DNA of 64,000 nt, taken from NCBI GenBank assembly GCA_919902505.1, contig CAKKRE010000033.1, forward strand, positions 1-64,000. The letters are read 5' to 3'. A model generated the notes under the pieces. The model had not been told where the DNA came from. It did no database searches and worked only from the letters and a program-made list of their open reading frames with translations. This DNA is from Nitrospiraceae bacterium. Lineage in GTDB: Bacteria > Nitrospirota > Nitrospiria > Nitrospirales > Nitrospiraceae. Position 1 is the first letter of the stretch. Each line of letters opens with the position of its first letter. This document shows, one piece after another, positions 18,388 through 26,359 of the stretch. Both the position numbers and the translations under genes were made by a program.

Positions 18388-18507
18388 GTATCCTCCATCG
18401 TTCGTTTCTCGTGGGCGAAGCAGGTTGCCAATCCTCACTCAACGCTCAACCATCATGGCAGTCACAGGGATGGAGAAAAGCCGTACCTGGTTTTCCTCTC
18501 CATAACG

Positions 18508-18631
18508 CTGCTCAAAATGGTCGTCCAGCAAGGCCGCAGGGAGCGAAGCGAATGAGGCGTACCCTCGGGGTACGTCGCAGTGAGAGTCGCGACTGAGAAC
18601 GCCGCTGGCGGCCATTTTCAGCAGACGTTAG
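18508..18631 (+). repeat. Palindromic intergenic element with variable outer stem, copy 1
   Basis: CTGCTCAAAATGG (18508) pairs with CCATTTTCAGCAG near 18612-18624. The core contains GTCCAGCAAGGCCGCAG and ends with GAACGCCGCTGGCGG. The same core, inverted, occurs at 22917-23044 with a different outer stem. Its tail GACGTTAG supplies the TAA stop of the neighbouring propeller gene on the minus strand. Confidence 0.7.
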
Positions 18632-19809
18632 AGCGCCTGTACCTCTACAGACAACACCCCCGGCAAATCCCGCACAATCGCCGTCCAACTGTCGCCGCCA
18701 TCGCGGGACGCGTAGACCTGCCCGCCGGTCGTCCCGAAATAGAGGCCGCAGGGTTCAAGTGAATCCACCGCCATCGCGTCGCGCAGAATATTCACATAAC
18801 AATCCTGCTGCGGGAGCCCCTTCGTGAGCGGCTCCCATTCATGGCCGCCGGTCTTGCTGCGATACACCCGGAGCTTCCCCTCCGGAGGATAATGTTCAGA
18901 ATCACTCTTGATCGGCACCACATACACCGTGTTCGGTTCATGGGCATGCACCGCAATTGGAAAGCCGAAATCGCTCGGCAGGTTGCCGCTGATCTCATGC
19001 CACGAGTCGCCGGCATCGTCGCTGCGCAGCACATCCCAGTGTTTCTGCATGAACAACACGTTCGGACGCGAGGGATGCATGGTCATGCGATGCACGCAGT
19101 GGCCGACTTCGGCATCCGGGTCAGGCAATTCATACTGTGCCTTGAGGCCGCGGTTGATGGGCTTCCAAGTCTTGCCGCCATCGTCGGTGCGGAATGCGCC
19201 CGCCGCAGAGATGGCGATGTACATGCGATCGGGCCGGCTCTGATCCAACAGAATGGTGTGCAGGCACATCCCTCCGGCGCCAGGCTGCCAGAGATGGCCC
19301 TTCGCGCTACGCAGCCCCGGCAGCTCATTCCAGGTTTTTCCCCCGTCCGACGATTTGAAGATCGCGGCATCCTCCGCCCCGGCATAGACCGTGTCCGGAT
19401 CGGTCAGCGAGGGTTCCAGGTGCCAGATCCGCTTGAATTCCCACGGCCGCTGCGTGCCGTCGTAATGCTGGTGGGTGGTGAGCGGCTTGCCGGTTTCCGC
19501 CGACGCATCATAGACGAACATGTTACTGGCGCCGTTGGGCATTCCGTCCGTCCCCATCAAATCTTCCGGTTTGGTTCCAGGCGGGTTCCAGGTTTTGCCG
19601 CCATCGTCCGAACGCTGAATCACCTGCCCAAACCAGCTGCTGGTTTGCGAGGCATACAGCCGATCCGGATCGGCAGGTGATGCTTTCAGATGGTACATCT
19701 CCCAACCACCGAAGTAAGGACCTTGCACGTCCCACTGTTTCCGTGTGCCATCCGAGGTGAGGATGAACGCGCCCTTTTTCGTTCCAACAAGTACCCGTAC
19801 CCGGCTCAT
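18628..19809 (-). CDS. Asp-box (BNR) beta-propeller protein, sialidase-like
   Basis: A 393-residue cytoplasmic-looking protein without signal peptide. It has five Asp-box repeats of the form S/T-x-D-x-G-x-T/[34 protein letters not shown] and SRDGGDSW. It opens [13 protein letters not shown]. The repeats make a beta-propeller, but sialidase catalytic residues are not evident, so database names such as exo-sialidase should be doubted. Its stop codon lies in a repeat tail. Next gene is MoaD-like. Confidence 0.85.
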   Translation of the reverse strand: MSRVRVLVGTKKGAFILTSDGTRKQWDVQGPYFGGWEMYHLKASPADPDRLYASQTSSWFGQVIQRSDDGGKTWNPPGTKPEDLMGTDGMPNGASNMFVYDASAETGKPLTTHQHYDGTQRPWEFKRIWHLEPSLTDPDTVYAGAEDAAIFKSSDGGKTWNELPGLRSAKGHLWQPGAGGMCLHTILLDQSRPDRMYIAISAAGAFRTDDGGKTWKPINRGLKAQYELPDPDAEVGHCVHRMTMHPSRPNVLFMQKHWDVLRSDDAGDSWHEISGNLPSDFGFPIAVHAHEPNTVYVVPIKSDSEHYPPEGKLRVYRSKTGGHEWEPLTKGLPQQDCYVNILRDAMAVDSLEPCGLYFGTTGGQVYASRDGGDSWTAIVRDLPGVLSVEVQAL

Positions 19810-19850
19810 ACCCGACTCCTTTCATAGGCGCTCATCTCTCGCGCCGCGCA

Positions 19851-19930
19851 AGAGCTTATGGCGTATAGCCAATAGTGCCGCGATTCTGCTTGTTCGAGCT
19901 ATATGCTATGCGCCATAGGCCATTAGCTCT
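19851..19930. repeat. Intergenic imperfect palindrome (second copy type)
   Basis: AGAGCT at 19851-19856 pairs with AGCTCT at 19925-19930, and TATGGCGTATAGC pairs with GCTATGCGCCATA with one mismatch. It resembles the palindrome at 17989-18074 in its TATAGC/GGCTTAT content and position between genes of one strand. Confidence 0.45.
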
Positions 19931-19941
19931 CAGCACCTTGT

Positions 19942-20300
19942 TCACGGCAATCCAGTGATCTCCCTCACTTGTCGCACCTCAACCGTCCCGATTCGCGCAC
20001 CAGGCACGTTCGCGGCGATCGCAACGGCTTCATCACGATCCTTCGCCTCGATCAGAAAATAGCCCGCCATCTGCTCCCGCGTTTCGATGAACGGCCCGTC
20101 GGTGACAATGGGCTTGCCTTCTCGAACCCGAACGATCGCCGCCGTCGCAGCCGGATGGACCGGAGAGGCATGCACGTACTCCCCCTCGCATCCAATTGGT
20201 GACAGAGCCCAATCGATTCCGCCAGTAGGCCTCTCTTCGTCTCCTCGCTCATCTTCTCGAACGTCGTTTCATCGTGATGCACCAACAAGATGAATTTCAT
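19942..20300 (-). pseudogene. DGPF/YCII-related protein, frameshifted
   Basis: The first frame gives MKFILLVHHDETTFEKM and continues to QLDARG; the second frame continues VHASPVHPAA, then TDGPFIETREQMAGYF, a full DGPF motif. The break is at five cytosines, 20181-20185; six would restore one 119-codon frame with QLDARGEYVHASPV. A single missing base in a homopolymer may be a real mutation or an assembly error. It lies between two other members of the same cluster. Confidence 0.85.
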
Positions 20301-20351
20301 GCCGCGCCTCCATCGAGACTCCTCAGTTCGGCTCCCCATTCGATCGAACCA

Positions 20352-20708
20352 TCAGGCACAGCCGCCTTCTTTGAGCGGCCTCACCTCGACACTGCCGTAC
20401 CGGGCAGCGGGAAACTTGGAGGCGATCCGGACGGCGTCATTGAGGTCTCTCACATCGATCAACAGGTACCCGCCCAACTGTTCCTTCGTTTCAGCGAAGG
20501 GCCCATCGGTCGTTGAGACTTTCCCCTCGCGTACCCGCACCGTCGTCGCGGTCTCTACCGGATGCAGGGGGGAGGCCCCGAGAAGTTGACCGTTTTTTTG
20601 CAGTCCGTCACAGTAGGCCATGGATTCATCCGACAACGCGACCCGCTCATCCCGGGTCAGGGCATTCAACGTCTTTTCTTCGACATACACCAGGCAGAGA
20701 TATTTCAT
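20352..20708 (-). CDS. DGPF/YCII-related protein
   Basis: A 118-residue intact family member: MKYLCLVYVEE, SPLHPVETATTVRVREGK, and TDGPFAETKEQLGGYLL with the exact DGPFAET signature. These proteins have a dimeric ferredoxin-like fold and are strongly linked to ECF42 sigma factors. It lies 34 bases after the VOC gene and 51 before the second DGPF gene, so the three probably share one transcript from the promoter at 21196-21221. Confidence 0.93.
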   Translation of the reverse strand: MKYLCLVYVEEKTLNALTRDERVALSDESMAYCDGLQKNGQLLGASPLHPVETATTVRVREGKVSTTDGPFAETKEQLGGYLLIDVRDLNDAVRIASKFPAARYGSVEVRPLKEGGCA

Positions 20709-20742
20709 GACCGTTCCCTTCCTTATTCCTTCTGCAGCAGAC

Positions 20743-21156
20743 TCATTTGGCGCGCTGGTTCATCTCCCATAGCGCAAAGGTATTGCCCTCCGTGTCCTGA
20801 CAGATCGCGAAATAGCCCATGCCGGGCACCGCCGTCTTAGGCGCGCAAATCGTTCCTCCGAGTTTCTCGACTTTTTTCATCGCCATCGTCACCGACGGCA
20901 CGCCGACGTAGTTGGTGATGGATTGTTGCGGATGCATGCGCGGCATCAGTCCGCCGTCGGGCGTCGCATTTTTGCCGCCGGTATCGATGTGCCAATAATT
21001 AGAAACGGCCGCGGGAATTTTCGCAAAATTCTAGCCGAACAACGAACCATAAAATTTCTTCGCTCGGTCGAGATCGTCGGCAGGCACCTCAAACCAGACG
21101 ATGCTAGCCGCCGCCTGTGGTTTCTTCACCGCCCGCTTCTTCGTCTTTGTCGCCAT
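20743..21156 (-). pseudogene. VOC-family protein with in-frame amber codon
   Basis: A 138-codon glyoxalase/dioxygenase-superfamily gene. The frame begins with a basic ATKTKKRAVKK tail and SIVWFEVPADDLDRAKKFY, then meets TAG at 21031-21033 in FYGSLFG-stop-NF where the family has Trp, and continues in the same frame to FAICQDTEGNTFALWE. ATG 21156 has AAGGAGG upstream. A single TGG-to-TAG change explains the break. A candidate ECF42 promoter lies upstream. Confidence 0.85.
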
Positions 21157-21195
21157 CATGTCCTCCTTATGGTCGCCATCCCGTGACACAAGATA

Positions 21196-21221
21196 GTCGT
21201 CGGGAAGGCTCGAAATCGACA
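21196..21221 (-). promoter_or_regulatory. Candidate ECF42-type promoter upstream of the VOC/DGPF operon
   Basis: TGTCGATTTCG, with CGACTA starting 16 bases after TGTCGA, on the minus strand. It is identical in both boxes and in spacing to the site at 16872-16897. The VOC start codon is about 40 bases downstream of the -10-like box. Confidence 0.6.
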
Positions 21222-21440
21222 AGGGGTTCGGACGGGAAGTCAGCCGCTGTGTGCCAAATCCCTACAGACCGCTAACGCCTCACAATTTCAATGAATTGTG
21301 CCGCTTGAAAAGTCTTTGGAAGGGAGTAAGATCCGGCGCGGATAGTGGCCTGAGTAGATGAGTAAGCATAATCAATAGGGCGTTTGAATGATGACCGCTG
21401 AGCCAATTCACCACTTTGTCACTGGATGTTGTGAGGGTTC

Positions 21441-22300
21441 ATGAAAACAGCTAAGGGGCCAGAGTTCGTTCGTTTCCTCCTCCCTATCCTTTCAATTCTG
21501 CGGGAATCCGGAGCCGCCGGCACACCTGGCGAAATTGTAGACCGTTCAATTGAACTTGCAGGTATTTCAGAGCAAGAACAGCAAGCGGTTAATAAAAATG
21601 GCCAATCACGAATCCGCAACCAGGTACACTGGGCACGACAGTACTTAGTGTGGGCTGGATATCTCGACGCATCGAGAAGAGGCATTTGGAGCCTTACCGA
21701 ACTGGGGAGAACGATCGCCTTACCCTCATTTGATCCCCTGTATGTCTTCAAAACCGTTCAAAAGAACAGAGCCAGAACTGACGGGAAAACAACAAGCACC
21801 AAAGAGCTTCCTGACCAGCCCGCACCGGAAGAAGAGGAACTTGTGCCACATCGTGTTCGCATCCTTGAGATTATCCGCTCTCTCCCGCCCGATGGATTTG
21901 AAAGACTCAGTCAGAGACTTCTTAGGGAATCCGGCTTTCAACATGTCTCAGTCACCGGTCGATCCGGTGATGGCGGAATCGATGGAATCGGCACGCTCCA
22001 AGTGAACCCCTTTGTGAGCTTCAATGTTCTATTTCAGTGTAAACGCTACAAAGGAGCAGTCACCCTTCACAGGTCCGCGACTTCAGAGGAGCTATGATGG
22101 GCCGGGCGGACAAGGGCATCATCCTCACGACCGGCACCACATTTGAAGCAAAAAAAGAAGCCAGACGAGACGGTGTCCCTCCGATCGAACTTGTGGACGG
22201 TGATACGCTTCTTGAGATGTTTGAGAAACTTGAACTGGGGGTTGTGCCAAAACAAACTTTCGACGTGGACGAGAGATTTTTCGATGAATTCCAGAAGTAG
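21441..22300 (+). pseudogene. mrr: Mrr-type restriction endonuclease, frameshifted
   Basis: An N-terminal winged-helix-like Mrr_N part (residues 1-90, MKTAKGPEFVRFLLPIL) is followed by the Mrr nuclease domain: FERLSQRLLRESGF, SGDGGIDG with the catalytic Asp, and the LFQCKRYK segment with the QxK residues. The frame breaks at CCC 22063-22065, where one more C would join KGAVTP to SQVRDFRGAMMGRADKG; the second part (to 22300) completes the domain. Mrr cuts methylated foreign DNA. Loss of one base may be real or an assembly error. No methylase is adjacent. Confidence 0.85.
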
Positions 22301-22493
22301 CGTGCCCGAGCATACCGAACAATTACCTCAGAGGAAAAGAAACCGAGAGGATCAAGTCTCTGCAGGCTGCCCCTGTCTCCGCCAGAGGCCTTCGTTCGCG
22401 GCAACAATCCTTCTCGGCAAGCACTGCCTCTTGCAACCAACCTTACTGAAGTGCAGCATCAGCACACACGGATCGATCGAAGAAAGGAGCGGC

Positions 22494-22859
22494 ATGAAAG
22501 TCACCGACATCGCATTTACCTGCTATCCGGTCACAGACCTGCAGCGGGCTCGCCGGTTTTATGAGGGCGTGCTGGGGCTCAAAGAGTCGCGGTTTTTCGG
22601 CCAGGGAGACAAGGGGTTTGTCGAATACGATATCGGGGCGAACACACTCGGCATCGGGAACAGTGCGCCTGATTGGAAGCCCTCTCCAGGCGGCGGATCG
22701 GTGGGTCTCGAAGTAGATGATTTCGCTGCCGCTATCGCACGGCTCAAAGAAAACGGATGCACGTTCCGGCTTGAACCGTTGGAAACTCCCGTATGCCACA
22801 TGGCTATCGTTTCCGACCCGGATGGTAATTCCGTGATCATTCATCGGCGAAAATCCTAA
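22494..22859 (+). CDS. VOC-family glyoxalase-like protein
   Basis: A 121-residue single VOC module: MKVTDIAFTCYPVTDLQRARRF written as family start, GVLGLKE, the SVGLEVDDFAAAIARL segment and a final SDPDGNSVIIH. The first-strand metal His of glyoxalase I is replaced (FTCYPV), so the enzyme type is open. ATG 22494 has AGAAAGGAG upstream; the longer open frame upstream is a chance extension through Mrr sequence. Confidence 0.85.
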   Translation: MKVTDIAFTCYPVTDLQRARRFYEGVLGLKESRFFGQGDKGFVEYDIGANTLGIGNSAPDWKPSPGGGSVGLEVDDFAAAIARLKENGCTFRLEPLETPVCHMAIVSDPDGNSVIIHRRKS

Positions 22860-22916
22860 GGGGAGAGTCCGCGGCCCGGACATGCACGTCAAGCCGCCGT
22901 GATTTCTGTCGCTGCA

Positions 22917-23044
22917 CTAGCAGGATGCGGAAACAGTCCGCCAGCGGCGTTCTCGCGGCGCTCAGGGGCTCACCGTACGGCCCGAGTACGATTTCGCCTC
23001 TTCGCTTGCTGCGGCCTTGCTGGACGGCCTGTTTGCGCATCCTG
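22917..23044 (-). repeat. Palindromic intergenic element with variable outer stem, copy 2
   Basis: On the minus strand it has the same core as copy 1 (GTCCAGCAAGGCCGCAG at one side, GAACGCCGCTGGCGG at the other). The outer stem differs: CAGGATGCGCAAACAGG pairs with the complement near CCTGTTTCCGCATCCTG, with a few mismatches. Pairing is kept while the sequence is changed. The tail is CCTGCTAG. Confidence 0.7.
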
Positions 23045-23100
23045 CGGGTTCTTGTCATATCGACAGGGCGCATGAGGAGATCGTCATGTATTGCGCACCC

Positions 23101-23123
23101 ATCGAGTGTTTCCGCAGCCTGCT
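23101..23123 (+). repeat. Tail fragment of the palindromic element family
   Basis: ATCGAGTGTTTCCGCAGCCT followed by GCT matches 39525-39547 with two differences and resembles the tail (TTTCCGCATCCTGCTAG) of the copy at 22917-23044. No full element follows. Confidence 0.45.
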
Positions 23124-23158
23124 AGACGGCCGCACTCATTCCGAACGGCTTAGCTTAA

Positions 23159-23389
23159 TTAGGCCAATCTTCCCTGCAAAAACCTCCGCTCCGGTTCCTG
23201 CTGCGTGAGGCTCAATGCGCGCTCATAAGAAACGCAGGCTTCTGCAGTTCGCCCCAGTCGCCGGCAGAGGTCGGCGCGGGCGGCATGCGCCAGATGATAG
23301 TTCACCAGTTCGCCGCGGGAGAGAATCGCATCGACGAGGACCAGCTCCACCGACAAACCGTCACACATCGCCACTGCGCCAATATCCAT
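23159..23389 (-). pseudogene. 3' remnant of an ECF42-like sigma factor gene, first
   Basis: Encodes VDAILSRGELVNYHLAHAA, RADLCRRLGRTAEAC and QEPERRFL, matching the C-terminal TPR-like part of the intact sigma factor at 26360-27613. Everything upstream of about codon 340 of that protein is missing. The homology starts abruptly near 23380. Confidence 0.75.
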
Positions 23390-23436
23390 TCAGCTCAAGA
23401 GGTTTGAATCCATGCACGCCTGAGGTATACTGAGCC

Positions 23437-23655
23437 ATGCCATTCAACCTCCCCCTCAAAGAGATGACGCTCCACGAGAAGCTCGCCGCCATGGAGTCAC
23501 TGTGGGAGGATCTCACCCGCACACCCGAGGCCATCGAGTCTCCTGCCTGGCACAAAGACATCCTTGATGAGCGTCACAAGCGACTCGCCACGGGACAGTC
23601 TCAGTTCAACGATTGGGAAAAAGCGAAAGCCGACATCCGTAGCATGCTGCCGTGA
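23437..23655 (+). CDS. Addiction-module antitoxin (RelB/StbD-like component)
   Basis: A 72-residue protein with the pattern of the putative addiction module component family: LTLHEKLAAMESLWEDL-type start (here MTLHEKLAAMESLWEDL), SPAWHKDILDERHKRL and a final WEKAKADIRSML. It is acidic and helical, and would bind the ParE-type toxin and the promoter. Its end overlaps the toxin start by four bases (GTGA). The toxin is broken, so the antitoxin is now an orphan. Confidence 0.85.
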   Translation: MPFNLPLKEMTLHEKLAAMESLWEDLTRTPEAIESPAWHKDILDERHKRLATGQSQFNDWEKAKADIRSMLP

Positions 23656-23956
23656 GAATCGAGATCCTCGATGAAGCCCGTGAGGACTTGATAGACGGCT
23701 TCCGTTTTTACGAAATGCGAGAACCTGGTCTCGGATCCTATTTCATCGACTGCCTCTTTTCCGATATTGACTCACTCCTCCTCTTCGCCGGCATTCATCC
23801 AGTTGTGTGCGGCTACCATCGGTCCCTTTCCAAACGCTTTCCCTTCACCGTCTAGTACAGCGCAGCATTAAAGGAGACTTGGTTCGCGTGTTCGCCGTAT
23901 TGGACTGCAGAAAGAATCCACTGTGGATCAGGAAACGATTAATCGAGAGCAACTAA
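23652..23956 (+). pseudogene. ParE/RelE-type toxin, disrupted
   Basis: The first 67 codons read MRIEILDEAREDLIDGFRFY to KRFPFTV, typical of this family, then hit TAG at 23853-23855 where a Tyr codon is expected (FTVYYS). A 5-base duplication follows (AGC-GC-AGC, 23859-23866), after which another frame restores DLVRVFAVLDCRKNPLWI and ends at 23956. Two independent lesions make a true pseudogene more likely than a sequencing error. The conserved C-terminal part with the active residues is lost. Confidence 0.85.
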
Positions 23957-23978
23957 CCACTTCGTGGAGGCATTGCAC

Positions 23979-24109
23979 CTTAACCCACATTATTCATGAG
24001 CGCTTCTACTGCAACCGCCGATCCGCTGCTGCGACGAGCCTTTGGCCGCCGGTCTCGCGACGCGCCTCAGCGATTTCGTGACGAACCGTCATGAATAATG
24101 TGGGTTAAG
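23979..24109. repeat. 131-bp MITE-like element, second type
   Basis: Perfect 21-base terminal inverted repeats starting CTTAACCCACATTATTCATG. The inner TTATTCATGA motif is shared with the ends of the elements at 6568 and 16903, but the outer bases differ. The interior is GC-rich without coding. It sits between the broken toxin and a sigma factor remnant. Confidence 0.8.
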
Positions 24110-24112
24110 ACC

Positions 24113-24345
24113 TCACTCCTCCGCCTCCCTCAACCTCTTCGCCAAAAACCTCCGCTCCGGTTCCTGCTGCGTGAGACTCAAGGCCTTCTCATAAGAGGCG
24201 CAGGCTTCGGCAGTTCGTCCCAGTCGCCGCCTAGATGGTGGGTGTAGGGGCCGACCTGGCCTTTAGACAGTGCTCGCTGGACCAGCGAAACTCCCTCCGT
24301 GATCTGATCCTGATTCCACCGTGAGCAATCCTGGTCGTCCAGGAG
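24113..24345 (-). pseudogene. 3' remnant of an ECF42-like sigma factor gene, second
   Basis: One frame gives ILLDDQDCSRWNQDQITEG, then ALSKGQVGPYT, matching the middle of the sigma C-terminal extension; after an internal deletion another frame gives RRLGRTAEACASYEKALSL and QEPERRFLAKRL to a TGA at 24113-24115. It is closer to the remnant at 23159 (GRTAEAC, LTQQEPERRFL) than to the intact gene. Confidence 0.7.
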
Positions 24346-24352
24346 AATTTGT

Positions 24353-25270
24353 TTACAGTGTATTGACTGGACGGTCGCGCGTCATGTTCAGACGGAACGC
24401 GGTAGGCGTTCCACCAGTCATACGCACGAAGAACTTCACAAAGTTCGTCGGCTCGGAAAATCCCAGTTGGTAGCTGATTTGAGCCACCGTAGCCCGACTG
24501 TAGGCCAGGAGGCGTTGCGCCTCCAATGCGACTCTGCGATCAATCACCACCTTCGCCGTCCTTCCCTCACACGCAACACAGGCACGGCTGAGTGTGCTTT
24601 CAGAGTACCCGAGCCGTCGCGCATAGTGTTGGACACCCTGTCGCCTTCGAAAACTGATTTCAAGTTCATGCAAAAACATGCGATACGTAGTTCGGCTCAC
24701 CTGTTCCTCGTATCCGGTTTGAGTCTTCCCGCTGTGCCAACCCGCCACGCGAAGCAGCAGCACCAACAGCAGGTGACGGATCAGCATGACCGCTACGTTG
24801 CTGTCGTCGAACCGGTCGAACTCGCGACGCAATCGCGATAAATCCTCGGCAACCTCCTCGACAATCCCCCTCGAAAGCTTGATGCACACGGGCCATTCAT
24901 CGAGCCTGAGGAATCCCATCTCACGAGACGAAGCCAACCCCTCCGCAAGCGGCAACGCAGACGGCGCGATCAGGACTATCTGACCAGCAGCCGTGCTGTT
25001 CGCGTGCCACTGTTGCACCTGACCCGGCCGCACGAACACAAGACATCCAGCCGAGACCGGCCAATCGACGAAGTCGACCGTGTGTTTGCCCCTGCCGCTC
25101 GTCACCAGAAGCAGCATGTAAAAGTCCACGCGCTCAGGCAGGACCATGCGACGATCAGATCTCCGACGAAGCACATCGGCCAGGCTCATGGGCTCGATGC
25201 CAAGACGCACAAGGCGCGGGTTGTCGAAGGGGATGTCGTCTAAAGCACTCGGTAGGCTCTTGGCTCGCAT
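24353..25270 (-). CDS. AraC-family transcriptional regulator
   Basis: A 305-residue regulator: an N-terminal cupin-like sensing domain (VDFYMLLLVTSGRGKHTVDF and PGQVQQWHA) and a C-terminal double HTH (HYARRLGYSESTLSRA; VAQISYQLGFSEPTNFVKFF). It probably controls the divergent SnoaL-like lipoprotein gene, 166 bases away. ATG 25270 is used; TTG 25288 would add six residues. No clear ribosome binding site distinguishes them. Confidence 0.9.
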   Translation of the reverse strand: MRAKSLPSALDDIPFDNPRLVRLGIEPMSLADVLRRRSDRRMVLPERVDFYMLLLVTSGRGKHTVDFVDWPVSAGCLVFVRPGQVQQWHANSTAAGQIVLIAPSALPLAEGLASSREMGFLRLDEWPVCIKLSRGIVEEVAEDLSRLRREFDRFDDSNVAVMLIRHLLLVLLLRVAGWHSGKTQTGYEEQVSRTTYRMFLHELEISFRRRQGVQHYARRLGYSESTLSRACVACEGRTAKVVIDRRVALEAQRLLAYSRATVAQISYQLGFSEPTNFVKFFVRMTGGTPTAFRLNMTRDRPVNTL

Positions 25271-25435
25271 GAGGTCATGGGCGAACAATCACAGCGGCTG
25301 TGTGCCGGATTTTGACCATCGATTGGGCGCATCCGACCTTGAGCGATCACGCACCTGCCGATACACTTCCTCCCACTGCCAGACCCCGATGGCCAACATC
25401 TCATCAGCCCTCATCATTCGAAGGAGGAACATACA

Positions 25436-26311
25436 ATGACCATTGACCAATCACGAAGTATGCAGGTCGGCACTGTTGCCCTCATCGCCTGCCTGCTCGT
25501 GGCTTGCTCGACAGGGACCACCCACACACACAAGGAGACGATCGTGTCCACAAACCAGAAAGCGCAGGTTGCTGCCCTGCTGAAAAGCATTGAGACCGGC
25601 GACACCGCGCCGGTAGCGTACATCAATCCAGAGAAGTACATCCAGCATAACCTGGCGGTCGGGGATGGTCTGGCTGGATTCGGCACCGTGCTGCAAGCGC
25701 TACCCAAGGGGTCTGCCAAAGTCCGCACCGTGCGTGTGTTCCAAGACGGAAACTTCGTGTTCGCACACACCGACTATAACTTCTTCGGTCCGAAGATCGG
25801 TTTCGATATCTTCCGCTTCGAGGACGGCACAATCGTCGAGCACTGGGACAACCTGCAGGACGCACCCACGACACCGAATCCCAGCGGTCACAGCATGATC
25901 GACGGCCAGACCTCAGCCATAGACCTGGACAAGACCGTGGCAAACAAAACCTTGGTGCGCGCATTTGTCGATGACATCCTCGTCAATGGCCGGATGGACA
26001 AACTCGCCGGATACTTCGATGGAGACAAGTACATCCAGCACAACCCACAGATCCCCGACGGGTTCTCAGGCTTGGGTAGCGCATTACAGGCTATGGCCAA
26101 GCAAGGCATCACCATGAAGTACGACCGTGTTCACAGAGTGCTGGGCGAAGGCAATTTCGTGTTGGTGAGCAGCGAAGGCAGCTTCGCCTCACGCCATACC
26201 TCGTTCTACGATCTGTTCCGCGTGGAGAACGGAAAAATTGCCGAACATTGGGACACGATCGAAACGATTTTGCCGCGCACAGAGTGGAAGAACACCAACG
26301 GGAAGTTTTAA
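25436..26311 (+). CDS. Lipoprotein with two tandem SnoaL-like domains
   Basis: A 291-residue secreted protein with lipobox LLVAC. It contains two NTF2/SnoaL-type repeats, each with YIQHN (residues 67-71 and about 199-203), a GLxGxGxxLQAL/AM segment and an EHWD motif (EHWDNLQD and EHWDTIET). The second copy is a full duplicate of the first. SnoaL-like proteins are cyclases, isomerases or have unknown roles. AAGGAGGAACATACA precedes ATG 25436. The divergent AraC gene suggests inducible expression. Confidence 0.88.
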   Translation: MTIDQSRSMQVGTVALIACLLVACSTGTTHTHKETIVSTNQKAQVAALLKSIETGDTAPVAYINPEKYIQHNLAVGDGLAGFGTVLQALPKGSAKVRTVRVFQDGNFVFAHTDYNFFGPKIGFDIFRFEDGTIVEHWDNLQDAPTTPNPSGHSMIDGQTSAIDLDKTVANKTLVRAFVDDILVNGRMDKLAGYFDGDKYIQHNPQIPDGFSGLGSALQAMAKQGITMKYDRVHRVLGEGNFVLVSSEGSFASRHTSFYDLFRVENGKIAEHWDTIETILPRTEWKNTNGKF

Positions 26312-26359
26312 CCGGCGCACTGTTTCCGGTCGATGGCCGCGGCTTGAGAGACCGCCGTC

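Noticed and set aside
18628-19809. A true sialidase.
   Set aside because: Asp boxes only show a propeller. The Arg triad and Tyr/Glu nucleophile pair cannot be identified, and there is no signal peptide.
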